A stretch of DNA of 64,000 bases from Cafeteria roenbergensis (taxonomy: Eukaryota; Sar; Bigyra; Bicosoecida; Cafeteriaceae): assembly GCA_008330645.1 (NCBI GenBank), contig VLTN01000090.1, positions 1 through 64,000 of the forward strand, read 5' to 3'. Below, in pieces: positions 18,019 to 29,161 of the stretch. The position numbers and the translations under genes are program-made. The notes beneath the pieces were generated by a model. That model was not told the DNA's origin, made no database searches, and saw nothing but the letters and a program-made list of their open reading frames with translations. Within the stretch, counting starts at the first letter, position 1. Each line of letters begins with the position of its first letter.

Positions 18019-18972
18019 GGTGCTCGCGACGAACGGAGCGCTGTGCGGCCAATGCCCGATTGCCGCGGCGCACGGAGCTGACTTTGCTCGCCCGCCCCGC
18101 GGATGACGTCATCAGCGGACGCAGGGGTCGCAATTGCAGCTGTGTGTGCGGCGTTTTCGGGGACGCCCGCCGCGCCCCGACACGCGGCGCGCAGCCAGCG
18201 GGATAGCAATGGTTCCCGACTGGGCGACTGCCGGCGGATGAGGCGGCGGCCCCGCCCCGTCATCCGCGCGAGGGCCGCGCATGCGCCGCAGCCGCTCCCC
18301 GGCAGAGCCGAGACGCGCGCCTTGCGGATGGGCCAGTCCAAGCCACCACGCGAAAGCCCCACCCTGCGGGAGCCCCGCGGCAGCTGCGAATGTGAGGCCT
18401 TCCGGATTCGCCCCGGCGCGGTTCACTGCACTGCCGCGACCAACTTGAGCGGCCGCCTGCGCTTGCTGCGTGGCCCGCGCCCGCCAGGGGGCAGGGAGTG
18501 CTGGCACCCGGTTCGGGTTCGAACTCGCTGGGCTCCACGCCGCCCCTCGCGGACGCGCCCCGCGTTGCCCTCCCCGCCAGCGGCCACGCGCCCCGCCGCC
18601 AGGGAGACGCCAGCTGCTCGGCGCGCGGAGCTGGCCGTTCGCGCGGCCTCGTTCTGCCTGCCGAGCAGCCGCAATTGGCTCGGTCGGCGATTTGCAATGA
18701 CGTCGCTGCATGGCGACCGCGGCCAGGGCACGCACCCTCCGAACCTGCGTCTGTATCAGCTCGGGAACCGGTCTTTGGTGTGCCCTGCCGGCGTCGGCGG
18801 GGTGCCCGCCCCCCCCCGCGCCGCCAGCCTCCCGCTTCCGGGCCGCTGCTCCGGCGCTTCCGCCCGCGTGGCCGCCGCCGCCGCCGCATTCGACCCAGTC
18901 CCAGAACCGCCTGTCACTCCGTTGCCCCCTTCCAACCCGTCGCAGCCGGGCGCGATCGACGCGCCCCGTTGC
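18019..18972. promoter_or_regulatory. Divergent BOP1-CUL4 upstream region
   Basis: This lies between the BOP1 start codon and the chosen CUL4 start. The CUL4 frame is open back to 18103, but residues coded here are Pro/Arg/Ala-rich with no cullin similarity and the base composition is CpG-island-like. It most likely holds the bidirectional promoter and the CUL4 5' leader. No TATA box is seen. Confidence 0.4.
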
Positions 18973-21900
18973 ATGGCCGAGGCACGCCACACCAGGCCTC
19001 GCTCCACATCGCCCGCAGCTCACCCGGACCTGCCCAGTGCAAAGCGCTCCCGTCTGCAAGGCGGCCCCGAAGCAGCACCGTGGGCTGCGGCCGCGTCACC
19101 GCCGCAGCCAGCCACCGCGACCCGCATCGGCGGCCTCAGGCAGGCTCGCCGCCCGCGCCCGCAGCGGGTCCGTCTGCAGGCCGCGTCTGACGCGCCGGCC
19201 GCTGCTGGCATCGCCACTGGCACTCCCGCCTCTGAAGCACCTGCCCCACCACCGGCTGCGCCCTGGGGGCTCCAGCGATCTGCCGTTTCCCGCCCCTCCC
19301 TCGTCGGCTCAATGATCGGCCGCAAAACCGGTGCGAAACGCACCAACACCATCGGCGGCCTCACCAAGCCGGGCCTGACCTCGCGCCGCACGGCTGGCCT
19401 TCGTCGGACAGACTCCTCCGCCCCGTCCTCGCCGGCCCCGCTGGCCGCCTCCTCCTCCTCCTCCGCCTCCTCTGCATCGCGCTCAGCGGCCGCGGCTTCG
19501 GCTGCGGTTGCGGCCGCGGCGCCCCTCGCCCCAAGCCTCTCCGCCGCAAGCTCCGCCGGGAGCAGCTCTGCCAGTCGCGGCGTGGCCGTTGTCCTTCGCG
19601 CGTCCTCCTCCGACGCGGGCCTCTCCGCCGCCGCCGCCGCCGAGCGGCACACGGCCCTCGAAGCGGCCGTGGCCGCCGTGCTGGAGCAGCGCCCCCTCGT
19701 CACTGCAGAGGCCCAGCAGCACGGGGCAGGCAGCGAAGCCGCCGGGAAAGTGCGAGTGGTCCTTCCGCCCGCTGGTGGCAACGCCACCGCCACCAGCACC
19801 ACGGCCTCCGGCTCCAGCAGCGGCTCCGGCAGCGGCTTGCTCGATGGCGCTTCCGGCACGACGCGCTACGCGCTCGTGAGCGCGTCTCTCACTTCGCGCG
19901 AAGGGCTCTACTCTGCTGTGGAGGACCTTTGCCGCCAGGGCCAGGGCGGAAGGGTGTTGGCCATGATTCGGGCCCGGTCGGCTGAGCGTGCCGGTCGGCT
20001 GGTCGGGCGTCTGACGGAGGAGCTGTCAGGTGCCACTCTGCTGCATGTCATGTCGGAAGAGTGGTCGCGGTGGAGTCGCGAAGTGGTTGCAGTTCGGCAG
20101 CTGGTGCTCTACCTCGACAGAGCCCTCGTGGGCCGTGGCAGCGCCGCCCTGTCGGCGGCAGGCTCGGCCGCGCCGGCCATGGAGCGATCAACCTCCCTCG
20201 GCCGCGCCGCGTCCCAGGCCAGCGCCAACGCCGCGACTGCCGAGGCGACGCTGCGCCACCCGGAAGGATCCGCGGCGGGGCCTGCGGCCAGCGCCTGGTC
20301 CGGGGCCCCTCCCGGGGTGTGGGGCGAGGCCGCCACGGCTCTGCGAGTCGCGCTCACCGGGTCCGTCCCGGGCAGATCGGCCCTGGAACGGCTCTTCCAG
20401 GCCGTGCTGGAGGCGGCAGCCGACGACCGCCGCGGCCAGGCGGTGGACCACTCCGCGGTGCGGGCGACGGTCGGGTCGCTGGCGGCTCTCGGTCTATTCG
20501 CGGTGGCCCTGCCGGCTCTGCCAGGCGCCGGCAGGGACAGCGCCGTGCCGGCCCTTAGCACGCGCATCGTTGCCGAAACCGCGCGGTTCTGGGACAGAGC
20601 AGCGGCAGAGCTGTGGTCCGAGTGCGGGTTCACGCCTGTCAGCGTCGAGTCGGAGGCGGCCCTGTCGCGAGTGGCGCAGGCGGCGGCGGCGCTGGAGGCG
20701 GCGAGCGCAACCTCTGGCCCTGCATGCGTGCCTGCCTCTGGCGTCGCTCGGTTCATCGCGGAGGCGGAAGTCGCCCTGGCTGCCGAGTCCGAGCGATGCG
20801 CGTCGCTCCTCGACCCCACGCCAGGCGGGGCCACCGGCAGAGCCGCCGTCACAGCAGCCGAGCGCGCGCTGCTCGGCTGCAGGTGGCAGAGCCTGGTCCG
20901 GTACGGCGTGCCCGCCCTGTGCGCGGCGGGGCGAGGAGTGAAGCTCCGGTCCCTGCGGGCGCTGGCGGAGCGCGCGGCGGCCGCGGCCGCGTCTGCTTCT
21001 GCAGCCGTGGGAGGTGGGCTGTCGGCGGGCGCGGCGGCTCTGGGCTTTCCTTCCTCCGACGGCTCTGCCGCTGATGGTCCCACTTCGCCAGGTCACGACG
21101 CCTTCGCAGCCTCCTTCGCTGCCGTGGCCTCAGTCACGTTCAAGGCCGCAGTGGCGGGAACAGCTGGCGGCTCCGCGAAGCAGGGCACAGCCACCCCCAC
21201 CACCTCGTCGTCCTCGTCGTCGTCGTCTGGAACCAAGGGCCCGTCGCCTGTGGCACTGCTGCTGGCGGCCAAGCGAGCCCTCGCCGCCCTCGCCATCATG
21301 GCGGCGGCGAGCCCCGCTCTTGCCTCCTCCTCATCATCATCCTCATCCTCCTCCTCATCGTCATCGTCATCGTCGTCATCGCCATCGTCGTCCTCTTCGT
21401 CGCTAGCTCCGTCGGCATCGGCGGCCGCAGAGGCCGCTAGCTCTGCAGCGACGAGCAGCACCCCTGGCTCCTCTTCGCACGGCTCTGCCACTTCGCCGCT
21501 TGCCGTGGTCCCCGACCGGCAGCTGGCCCGGTGCCTAATTGACGCCGCTTCCGCGGCAATGGGCAGCGACCCCGCGGCCGTGGCGGAGGCGCTGGCGAAG
21601 CACATGGATACGCTGCTGAGGGGCGGGCCGAGGGCGGCAGCCGCCGCGGCGTCGGTGGCCGAGGCGGCCGCCCACCTCCCGGGAGCAACGGTGTCGACGT
21701 TGGCGCCCGTGGCGGGAAGTGGCACTCCGGGTGGCTCTGCCGACGTGGCGGATGGCGAGCTGAGCGCGGTGGCTGCGGCAGCCGCAGCTGCGGCCGCGGG
21801 GCCGTCGCCCACCGACAGCGAGGCCACCGCTGCCGAGTGCGTGTGGCTGTTCCGGTGCCTTCGGGCCAAGGACGTGTTCGAGGCGTTCTTCAGGAAGGAC

Positions 21901-23022
21901 CTGGCCAAGAGGCTGCTTCTGGGGCGCGCTGCGAGCGACGACGCCGAGCGGTCGGTGCTGGCGTCGCTCAAGGCGGAGTGCGGCCCGAGCTACACCAGCA
22001 AGCTGGAGGGGATGCTGAGAGACGTGGCGGCCTGCCGCGCGCTGGAGGCGGACTTTGCGGAGGCGGCGCCGCCGCGCGGAGAGTGGGCGGAGGGCGAGGG
22101 CGTCGTGGCAGGTGGGTTGGAGTTCGCCGTTCAAGCCCTCACCACCACGCACTGGCCGAGCTACAAGTCGTGGGTGCCGACGCTGCCGCGGCCGCTTCTG
22201 CGCCCGATGGAGGTCTTCCAAGAGTGGTACCGCAGCAAGCACAGCGGCCGCCGCCTCGTCTGGCAGCACTCGCTCGGCACGTGCACTGTAGTGGGGCACT
22301 TCCGCGCCGGCCGCCGCGAGTTTGTGCTCTCCGAGCTGCAAGCCGCCTTGCTGCTGCTGTTCAACGGACAGGAGTCGTTCACCTTCGCGGAGCTGCGGAG
22401 CGGCGTGGGCGGCAGCGGGACGTCCACATCGTCGACATCCTCGTCCTCTTCCTCCTCGTCGGCTGCCGGAGGCGCTGCGCCTGGTGGCGCTGCCAGGGCT
22501 GCTGCAGCTGCCGAGGCCGGGCCGAGCGACCCCGAGGTGACCCGGTCCGTTCTGTCGCTGTGTGTCGGCAAGCACAAGGTGCTGCAGCGGACACGCGCCG
22601 GGCAGACTGACCCCGCTGCGGCGGCTGCAGCGGCTGCGCAAAGCAAACCCAACCCCAGGGCCGAAGCTGCGCTTGCTGGCCGTGTGAAGGACGAGGACGA
22701 GTTCTCGTTCAACGCGTCCTTCCGGTCCAAGCAGCTGCGCATTCGGGTGAACCAGCTCCAGCTCCGGGAATCGCGCGAAGAGCGGTCGGCCACATCCCAG
22801 CGCGTGGCCGAGGCGCGGCAGTTCCAGATGGATGCCGCTCTTGTTCGCATCATGAAGGCGCGAAAGAGCCTGCGGCACGAGCAGCTCGTCGCGGAGTGTG
22901 TTGCTCAGCTGCGCTGCCCGGCTCGGCCGGCGGACATCAAGAGGCGAATTGAGTCGCTCATCGATCGGGACTACCTGGAGCGGGACGACAGCGACTCGTC
23001 CCTGTACCTCTACGTTGCGTGA
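18973..23022 (+). CDS. CUL4: Cullin 4, E3 ubiquitin ligase scaffold
   Basis: CUL4 bridges DDB1-type substrate receptors and the RING protein RBX1 in CRL4 ligases. The match begins with REGLYSAVEDLCRQGQGG, equivalent to the CUL4 segment 'ELYQAVENLC', followed by LYLDRALV. The cullin-homology core includes FEAFFRKDLAKRLLLGR, SYTSKLEGMLRDV, WPSYKSWVPTLPRPL and VVGHFRAGRREFVLSELQAA. The winged-helix end has VRIMKARKSLRHEQLV, whose VRIMK lysine (codon at 22855) is the NEDD8 site, then DIKRRIESLIDRDYLERD and a YLYVA ending. The long Ala/Ser-rich amino-terminal third and several Ser and Ala runs inside the helical part are unusual and lengthen it to 1349 residues. The start at 18973 is chosen because MAEARH...SAKRSRL resembles a nuclear-signal-bearing CUL4 amino end. 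The frame is open further up, so the start is uncertain. Family certain, subfamily very likely. Confidence 0.9.
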   Translation: MAEARHTRPRSTSPAAHPDLPSAKRSRLQGGPEAAPWAAAASPPQPATATRIGGLRQARRPRPQRVRLQAASDAPAAAGIATGTPASEAPAPPPAAPWGLQRSAVSRPSLVGSMIGRKTGAKRTNTIGGLTKPGLTSRRTAGLRRTDSSAPSSPAPLAASSSSSASSASRSAAAASAAVAAAAPLAPSLSAASSAGSSSASRGVAVVLRASSSDAGLSAAAAAERHTALEAAVAAVLEQRPLVTAEAQQHGAGSEAAGKVRVVLPPAGGNATATSTTASGSSSGSGSGLLDGASGTTRYALVSASLTSREGLYSAVEDLCRQGQGGRVLAMIRARSAERAGRLVGRLTEELSGATLLHVMSEEWSRWSREVVAVRQLVLYLDRALVGRGSAALSAAGSAAPAMERSTSLGRAASQASANAATAEATLRHPEGSAAGPAASAWSGAPPGVWGEAATALRVALTGSVPGRSALERLFQAVLEAAADDRRGQAVDHSAVRATVGSLAALGLFAVALPALPGAGRDSAVPALSTRIVAETARFWDRAAAELWSECGFTPVSVESEAALSRVAQAAAALEAASATSGPACVPASGVARFIAEAEVALAAESERCASLLDPTPGGATGRAAVTAAERALLGCRWQSLVRYGVPALCAAGRGVKLRSLRALAERAAAAAASASAAVGGGLSAGAAALGFPSSDGSAADGPTSPGHDAFAASFAAVASVTFKAAVAGTAGGSAKQGTATPTTSSSSSSSSGTKGPSPVALLLAAKRALAALAIMAAASPALASSSSSSSSSSSSSSSSSSSPSSSSSSLAPSASAAAEAASSAATSSTPGSSSHGSATSPLAVVPDRQLARCLIDAASAAMGSDPAAVAEALAKHMDTLLRGGPRAAAAAASVAEAAAHLPGATVSTLAPVAGSGTPGGSADVADGELSAVAAAAAAAAAGPSPTDSEATAAECVWLFRCLRAKDVFEAFFRKDLAKRLLLGRAASDDAERSVLASLKAECGPSYTSKLEGMLRDVAACRALEADFAEAAPPRGEWAEGEGVVAGGLEFAVQALTTTHWPSYKSWVPTLPRPLLRPMEVFQEWYRSKHSGRRLVWQHSLGTCTVVGHFRAGRREFVLSELQAALLLLFNGQESFTFAELRSGVGGSGTSTSSTSSSSSSSSAAGGAAPGGAARAAAAAEAGPSDPEVTRSVLSLCVGKHKVLQRTRAGQTDPAAAAAAAAQSKPNPRAEAALAGRVKDEDEFSFNASFRSKQLRIRVNQLQLRESREERSATSQRVAEARQFQMDAALVRIMKARKSLRHEQLVAECVAQLRCPARPADIKRRIESLIDRDYLERDDSDSSLYLYVA
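21320..21400 (+). repeat. TCC/TCA/TCG poly-serine microsatellite in CUL4
   Basis: Impure trinucleotide repeat coding an unbroken serine run of over 20 residues between helical parts of the cullin. Codons are mixed (tcc, tca, tcg), so selection or slippage has acted at protein as well as DNA level. Confidence 0.85.
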
Positions 23023-24595
23023 GCGCTTTGGTCTCGTTGCAAGCGCTTGTGATGAAAAACGATGCAGGCCTTCGCCCTCGACCGCCCCTTGCTGAAGAGC
23101 CGTGCGTGCCCCCAGCGCCAGTCCCCCCGCCACCCAACAGGTCACAAACGGCCCTCGACGAGCATCGGGGTCGCATCCGGTGGAGCCACGGCGTCAAAGT
23201 GCTCGGCGCGGGGTGGTGGCGCTTGGGAGTGCTGGTGGGGGGCGGGAAGACCCTCGCCTGCGCTCGACACAGCGTCCGGCTGCACTCGTCACTCGTGCAG
23301 CCCCAGGGGATCAAGTGCCTCGGGCGAGAGGCCAATTCGACATCGAGCGACTTGTGCACGCATGCCGTGGCCTGCGACCGGCGCCTGCGGGCGCAGCCCT
23401 CGGTGGGTCGGGCAAGATCGCGAGCAAGCAAGCTCGCTGGCGGCCGCAGCTATTGGCCCGAGCAGAAATGGCTGCCTGGGTGGGCGCATCCACGTACATT
23501 GGCCACTCCACCTGCATGCTGCCGCGTGCAAGCACCTTTTCCCACGGCGGGTGTGTGGAACGGCGGAGGCGGCCACAAGCAGTGAGCGCGGCAAGGCATT
23601 GACAAACAGATCCGCCACGCAAACACAATGGGAATGGATAGTCTGCCTGGTCGCGTTCACAAAGCCGTACAACTGCCAAGAAGCTGTCTCGCAGGCCAGT
23701 GGCGCGCGTCCGTGCTAGGGGGAGACACAAGATTCCGCGATCAAGCTCTAGCTTTGCCCGTCAGCCTGCCTGCTTCGGTCAAACACCCGGCGTGCCTGAA
23801 AAGTTGCCGCAATGAGGGCCGCAAAATCAACGACATCTCGGCAGGGGTGGGACAAGGGCTGCATGGTGTCAATGACTTGGTGACGCAAGCTGTTGTCGGC
23901 CAAGCAGGCTTGCTGACTGCAGCACCGGCCGTGACTTGCAGCGACCCACTGAGGCGCCGCGTTGAGTGCGCGCGATGGTACCACTGGTGTTCCACCATCA
24001 GAGTTCGATCGGAGCCTCACGGTAGGGTAGCTCCCCCAGCCTGCCGGAGTCGCACCGTCGTGGGAGAGCTCGCGTCGCATGGCAGCGCCCGGCGCGCGAG
24101 TGCCGCTGCTGGTTGTTCGCGTCGGCCTGCACCCGCCCGGCTGCGCTTGTCCGTGGTCTGCGGGCAAGCACACGTCTTAAAAGGGAAGCCTTGGCCCAGC
24201 AAGGCACTCCCGTGGCGCCGGACCCCTGCATTTCATCAGCATCGTATCAAAAAGTTCCACGGCGCTCACCCGGCTCAGGCTGGCGTTGCTGGGAGCCACT
24301 GGCGTTGCCCATGGCCTATCCTGGAAGAAGGCGCGCCTCGCTCGAGCTGGCGCACTCCGAGTGGCGGCTGGCGGCAAGGGGAGCCATGCGCGTGGCCACC
24401 GACATCGGCTGCCTCTGCCGCGCAACGAGAGCGCAATGGAACGAAATCTGTTACTGCGCGTGGGGCCCTGGCTGCCGCATGGACTCGGTGGGGCTCAGCT
24501 GCGTGTCCTCGTGCGTAGCTTTTGCGTGCGTGGCTGGCTTGGCTCGGCACAGGGGCGCCTGTGATCGTGCGAGCGCTTGCGCGGGCGCTTGCCAC
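23023..24595. other. Convergent intergenic region, no gene recognised
   Basis: About 1.6 kb between the 3' ends of CUL4 and the dynein light chain gene. Frames on both strands (for example 23628-24518 plus) lack recognisable domains and have Arg/Ala/Pro compositions typical of chance frames in GC-rich DNA. A minus-strand word near 24010-23990, SDGGTPVVPSRA, faintly recalls the start of an ankyrin repeat. The stretch should hold both 3' untranslated regions. Confidence 0.5.
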
Positions 24596-25702
24596 TCATC
24601 GCCCGCCACCAGGCATGCCGCGCAGAAAGGCGTCGAGGTGCTTGTGCTGGTGTGCCAAAAAGTCCAGCTCCTGCTTGCGGCTGCGCTCGTCCAGCTCGTG
24701 CCGTTCGCGGTGCCTGCGCTCCAGCACAGCGAGCCTGTTCCGCTGCGCGAGCACCTGGGCCTCGAGCGCTGTGGTCTGCTCTCGCAGCCTCTCTGCCTCC
24801 TCCTCCATGGCGGGCACGCCCTCCTCTGCCTGCAATTGCTTGCGCACCCCAAACACTACGGATGCCTCGAAGAGCGCTCGGTAAGCGTCGAGCGTCATCA
24901 GGGCCTCGTTGCGCACGCGGTGCAGCAACAGGCCCCGCTCGGGCCCTTCCAGGGCCACCTGGCGGATCACCTCGTCTGCAGCACGCGGAGCAGAAGGAGA
25001 GGCTCAGTACGAGCGCGCTTGCCTCGGCGGGGCGGGCTGCGCTAGGGCTGCCCTGTTCGGCGTTCAGGCGCGGCGCTCGCGCTCGCACGCTGCAACAAAG
25101 CCCTCGCAGAGAGTGGCCCTCCGGGCCGGGCAATCCTCGCCCTCGCAGGCGCTAGCCCTGGAGGGGCAGGAGGCGCGAAACTCACCAAGGGTCTGGCGGT
25201 ACAGCTCCTCGCGCACGGGGCAGATTCCGGACTCGCGCGCCTGCCGGTGCAGCAAGCGCTGGTCAAGCGTTCCCTGCAGCGTTGTCACGTCCGCACGCGA
25301 GGCAGGAGCCTTGCTTGTGTACTGAATCCACGACGTGCCGTCGCGCTGCTCCCAAATCCTGCGCGCAAGGGAGGGAAGAGGAGGGAAGAGGAGGGGGGGG
25401 AGGGGCGGTTGGGGCTTGGCCAGCGGGCCGGGCCGCAGCATGGGCGCGTTGAGCTTTGGCGGCCCAGGCCGGCGCGCTCCGTCGCGCTGCCTCGGCACGG
25501 CGCGAGGCCCGGCTCACCGAGGCGGCAGCACGCTGTTGATGACCTCCTCCACGTGCGCTTCCGCGGTGCCCCCACGCTTGGGCAAGCCGGTGCTTTCGGC
25601 AACCGCTGCCGGCGGCCCGTCGATTTGCATCGGCCGCTCGAACTGGATCAGAGTCGGCGGCGGGTCCGCATGAGCGCCTCCAGACGCGCTGCCAGCGGCC
25701 AT
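24596..25702 (-). CDS. DNALI1: Axonemal dynein light chain p28 (inner arm)
   Basis: p28 (IDA4 in Chlamydomonas, DNALI1 in animals) is the light chain of single-headed inner-arm dyneins in motile cilia. Three exons: 25518-25702, 25186-25358 and 24596-24975, joined at CG|GATTTGG and CTTG|ACGAG with GTGAGC and GTGAGT donors, give 245 residues, close to the family's 250-260. Diagnostic stretches are HVEEVINSVLPPR (exon 1), RQARESGICPVREELYRQTL (exon 2), and DEVIRQVALEGPERGLLLHR then ALFEASVVFGVRKQLQAEE (exon 3). A long coiled coil follows and the end is DFLAHQHKHLDAFLRGMPGG. The start at 25702 (MAAGSASGG) is chosen because PPTLIQFERPM follows, matching the family's short amino end; the frame is open further up. 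Its presence implies a flagellated stage. Same strand as the TM9SF gene, 744 bp downstream of it. Confidence 0.93.
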
Positions 25703-26446
25703 CGCAGCCTTGCCCCCAACCGCGGGCGCCGCAGCGGTGTGACTCGAGCAAGGAGGCGGCGCCGCCGCGAGCAGGCAACGGCCTTGTCGCCGGCTCTGCT
25801 CGACGGTGACCGGGGCTGCTGCACCCCCCAACACTCCCCGCGCGGCGCACCAGCGCGGGTCGTCAGCCGCACGTTCAGGGGGGGCGCGCTGTCGCCGTGT
25901 GGCAGCGGCCAGTCGTGGGAGGGCGTCGTCAGCGCTGTTCGATGCGTGTTGCGCGTTCGGCACCCCGCAAAGCGCGGCCAAAGCGACAGCCGCTGGCCCC
26001 ACACACGCACTACCCCTGTCGTCTGGTGCACATGGACACATAGGCGCAGCCAGCGTTTACCACGCCCGCTGCTCCGCGCCTCCAGATGAGCGGCTCCCGA
26101 GCCGCGGCCACTCCCCGCTGCCAGCACCACCACGGCCGCCACCTGCACCCACCGAATCGCGTCGTCCCTTGCGCCTCCCACCCCCACCCGCCATGCCCAC
26201 CCCACACCCACGAAGCCACGCACACGCATCCACGCACTCAGCTCCACGCACAACTCGTGGCGAGCGCCCCACCCCAGCCCCCGCCCCCTGCGTCCAGATT
26301 CAGCCCAGTTCGCCCTCGTACGCCCCGCAGTTGGCCTCCCGTACGCCGGGCCGGCAGCCCCTCCCCCCCCCCCCCCCGCTGGCGGCATCCCGCGATGCGA
26401 GGCCGGGTGTCGCTTGCGTCCGCGCTGGCCGGGGGCGCAGCTGGCC
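25703..26446. other. Intergenic region between TM9SF and p28
   Basis: About 740 bp holding the TM9SF 3' end and the p28 promoter. It is rich in C/A tracts, with a 15-base C homopolymer at 26363-26377. No convincing coding frame or promoter motif is seen. Confidence 0.5.
26363..26377. repeat. 15-base C homopolymer
   Basis: An uninterrupted run of C in the TM9SF-p28 intergenic region. Its length is prone to sequencing and assembly error. Confidence 0.8.
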
Positions 26447-28833
26447 TCACTCGGCCTTGACGTTGTCGTAGAGCGCCTGCACGAACCGCTGCGACGCGAA
26501 GAAGCCGATGGAGCCGCACGCGATGCCGAGGCAGCTGCACACCAGCGCCGAGTAGGCGAAGAAGAAGGCGATTTGCACCAGCCCGTGCATCTGGGTCTTG
26601 GCCACGAGGTAGTACACGGCGTAGAGGAAGAGGTAGCCGGCGACGGAACCGCCGGAGAGGAAGGAGAGCCAGTGCCAGCGGTGGTTCTCCGCCGAGAGGG
26701 AGGTGTACACGGCGATGATGGTGGCGCAGGCCGCCACCACGGCGAGCATGAAGAGGACGAGGGCGAGGAAGCCGTACACGAAGTAGTAGCGGTATCCCCA
26801 GAAGGAGGAGAGCACGAAGTACGCCTCGATGAACACGCAGCCGAAGGGAGCGAGGCCGGCCAGGGCGGTGACGGCCACGGGGTGGGCGTACCACGGGTAG
26901 GAGGAGGGGGAGGGGCGGGCGTAGGGGTTGACGCGCCGGCGGTGGGACCCCGAGGCGGGGGACGCCGCAACGCTGCGGCGGCCCAGGATGGTCCCGACGA
27001 CGGAGAGGGGGAGCGAGATGCAGATCCAGCCGAGGCCGAGGGTGAGGACGTTGCCGAAGGAGATGGTGTTGATGGTGGAGGCGCGCCAGGCCACCGCGTT
27101 GGCTGGGCCGATGAGCGCGGCGGCCGTGGCAGGCAGCAGCGCCGAGGTCAGGAACATCACAAACTGCCAGCGGGGGCCCGGCTTGGGGCGGAACTGGGCG
27201 CGGTACCAGCTCCCGGATACGTAGCCCGCTGCGATGGAGGTGAGGGCGTACGCCACCAGCACCACCGAAGCGGTGTAGCCGCGGTCCTGGTTGAGAGAGC
27301 GGACGACGGAGACAGCCAGCACGACCAGCCCCATGGCCGCGAGCTGCACGCCGGTGCCCAGCAGCGCCGCCAGCAGCTCAACGTGCTGCGGCCGGCGGAA
27401 CACGTCGGCATGGAGCAGCTTCCAGGTGGCGTCCTCGGCGGCGGAGGCGAGGGAGGCCTCGCGAGCTGCGATGGCGGCCCCGTCCTCGGCGCTGTGGGCA
27501 GCCGCGCCGCCCGCGGCGGAGGCGGCGCCCCCGGGAGCAACGGCCGCGTGCGAGTCTTCGCCGAGGATGCCGCGGATCTGGGTGTGGATAGTGCGCGCAA
27601 GAATCAGGACCACCAGGCCGACGACGAAGACGACCATCAGGAAGGAGTTGAGGAGCGCGAACCAGTGAACGTGGTGCTCGAACATGTGGGACTCCAGGTA
27701 GCGAGCGAAGCGGCTCTCGAACGTGCGCTCCGACTCCTTCCACGTGACGGAGAGCTTGAGGTCGAACTCCTTGCCAGGCTCGATGTGCACCGGGTCCTCT
27801 GACGTGAGCGTGACCTCCACAATGCGGTTGCCGTTGTAGCCGATGGTGAGGTGCCGGTGAGTGAAAATGAACGCGTGGTCGGCCATGGCGAGGGCCTCGC
27901 TCTGGGACACCGTCTTGATGGAGTCCGCGTTGCCGATCTTGGCAAGCTCCTCCTCCAGCGACTCCCCGTGCTGGCGGAGGTGCTCCAGCGTCTCTTCGCC
28001 GGTGACCAGCTCGCCCACCATGCCCCAGACGGGGAGCTCGTCCAGCACCATCTGGTACACGTAGTGGTTCGCCACGGCGTAGTCGAGAAAGGCCGCGGAC
28101 TCCTCGGTGAGAGCCATGCGGCAGTAGGGCTGCAGCGGCGTGTCCACCTTGAAGCGCACCAGCAGGTCGCTGTTCACCCACTCGGTGCCCTCAAACACCT
28201 CGCCGATGCCGGCGAAGCGGTGCATGGGCTGCAGCTTCTGAGGCGGCGCGCAGAAGGGCAAGGCGTAGTAGGAGTACGTCTCCTGGGGGTTGTGGTACGG
28301 GCCCACTCGCGTGAGCCACATGGTCACGGCTTCGCCGTCGCGGTACTGCGAACCGGCGCGACAGCAAGGCGCGAGGCCGACGGAAACGATGTCGACAGCA
28401 GCAGGGTGCAGCGCGCAGCGGCGCCCTTGGCACACACCGCTCGGCCCGCGGCGGCCGCGGGTTTGCTTGTCTTGCGCTGGCGGGGAGCGGGAGCGCGAGC
28501 CGGGCACGAGCGCACGGCGCCGGAGGCGGGCCGCTGGGATCGCGCGGTGCCTGCCGGGCCAGGGCGGCCGGGCGCACAGCAGCCGGGCGCGTGCGCGCAG
28601 CGCACGGTGGCGTGCGCGCATCTGTGGGAAGCGGCGGTGCACCGCGCGCGCGCGCGCGCTCAAGGCCGCGAACTGCAGCGCAGCGCAGCGCAGCTACAAG
28701 CAAGCCGCGCCGGCGCTGCCGGGCACACTCGCCGCCCGTGCTGGCTCACCTCGTGTGTGTCTTCGCCAGCATGCACCGGGGCGGGCCCGAGCGCGGCCGC
28801 CGCCAGCGCGGCGAGCGCGAGGGCTGCGAGCAT
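26447..28833 (-). CDS. TM9SF/EMP70 nonaspanin membrane protein
   Basis: Nonaspanins are nine-pass proteins of the Golgi and endosomes involved in sorting of membrane proteins. Exon 1 (28750-28833) codes a complete signal peptide, MLAALALAALAAAALGPAPV, plus HAGEDTHE, ending at a GTGAGC donor. Exon 2 (26447-28345) begins after a CAG acceptor with YRDGEAVTMWLTRVGPYHNP. Together they give 660 residues, normal for the family. Hallmarks are RVGPYHNPQETYSYYALPFC, the long lumenal domain with IGYNGNRIVEV, and nine hydrophobic segments starting at HVHWFALLNSFLMVVFVVG. Between them lie SFWGYRYYFVYGFL and ENHRWHWLSFLSGGS. The tail VKAE lies where most relatives have a lysine-containing retrieval signal of the K(V/I)D type, so it is a variant. 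Divergent from QCR6. Confidence 0.95.
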
Positions 28834-29161
28834 TGCGAGGCCTGGAACCCGACACTGGCGCTGGGCCGAACCGGGCACACGCAGACGGGCAGCTGGGGCG
28901 GGCGCGGGGCTCCTTGGGCGCGCGGCGAGGCCGGGGCGCGCCAGGTCCGGGCGGGGAAGAGTGCGCGGGCGCCGCGGTCCGGAGCTGCCGCCACGTTGGG
29001 CCGGCCGGGCGGCTTGCGCGAGCAGGCGCCGATCGGCTCCGTGGAGCGACGCGCTCTGCCGGCCCCCCAGGCGCCGGCGCCCTGCGCCCAAGCGCCCGAG
29101 CGCAGTGCGACCGCGCCCCCCCCGCCCGGCACACGTTCCCGGTATCCCCAGGCACCGAACG
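28834..29161. promoter_or_regulatory. Shared TM9SF-QCR6 upstream region
   Basis: 328 bp of very GC-rich sequence between two divergent start codons. It should hold the promoters and 5' leaders of both genes. No recognisable core motif. Confidence 0.45.

Noticed and set aside
18505-18540. ggttcgaactc, resembling a tRNA T-arm
   Set aside because: The flanking bases do not form the T-stem, and no D-arm, anticodon arm or acceptor stem is found.
18103-18972. Upstream extension of the CUL4 frame to 18103
   Set aside because: It would place the start 85 bp from the BOP1 start and adds 290 residues of Pro/Arg/Ala-rich sequence without cullin similarity; kept only as an open possibility.
23628-24518. 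296-residue plus-strand frame between CUL4 and p28
   Set aside because: No domain, Arg-rich composition, and overlap with expected 3' untranslated regions.
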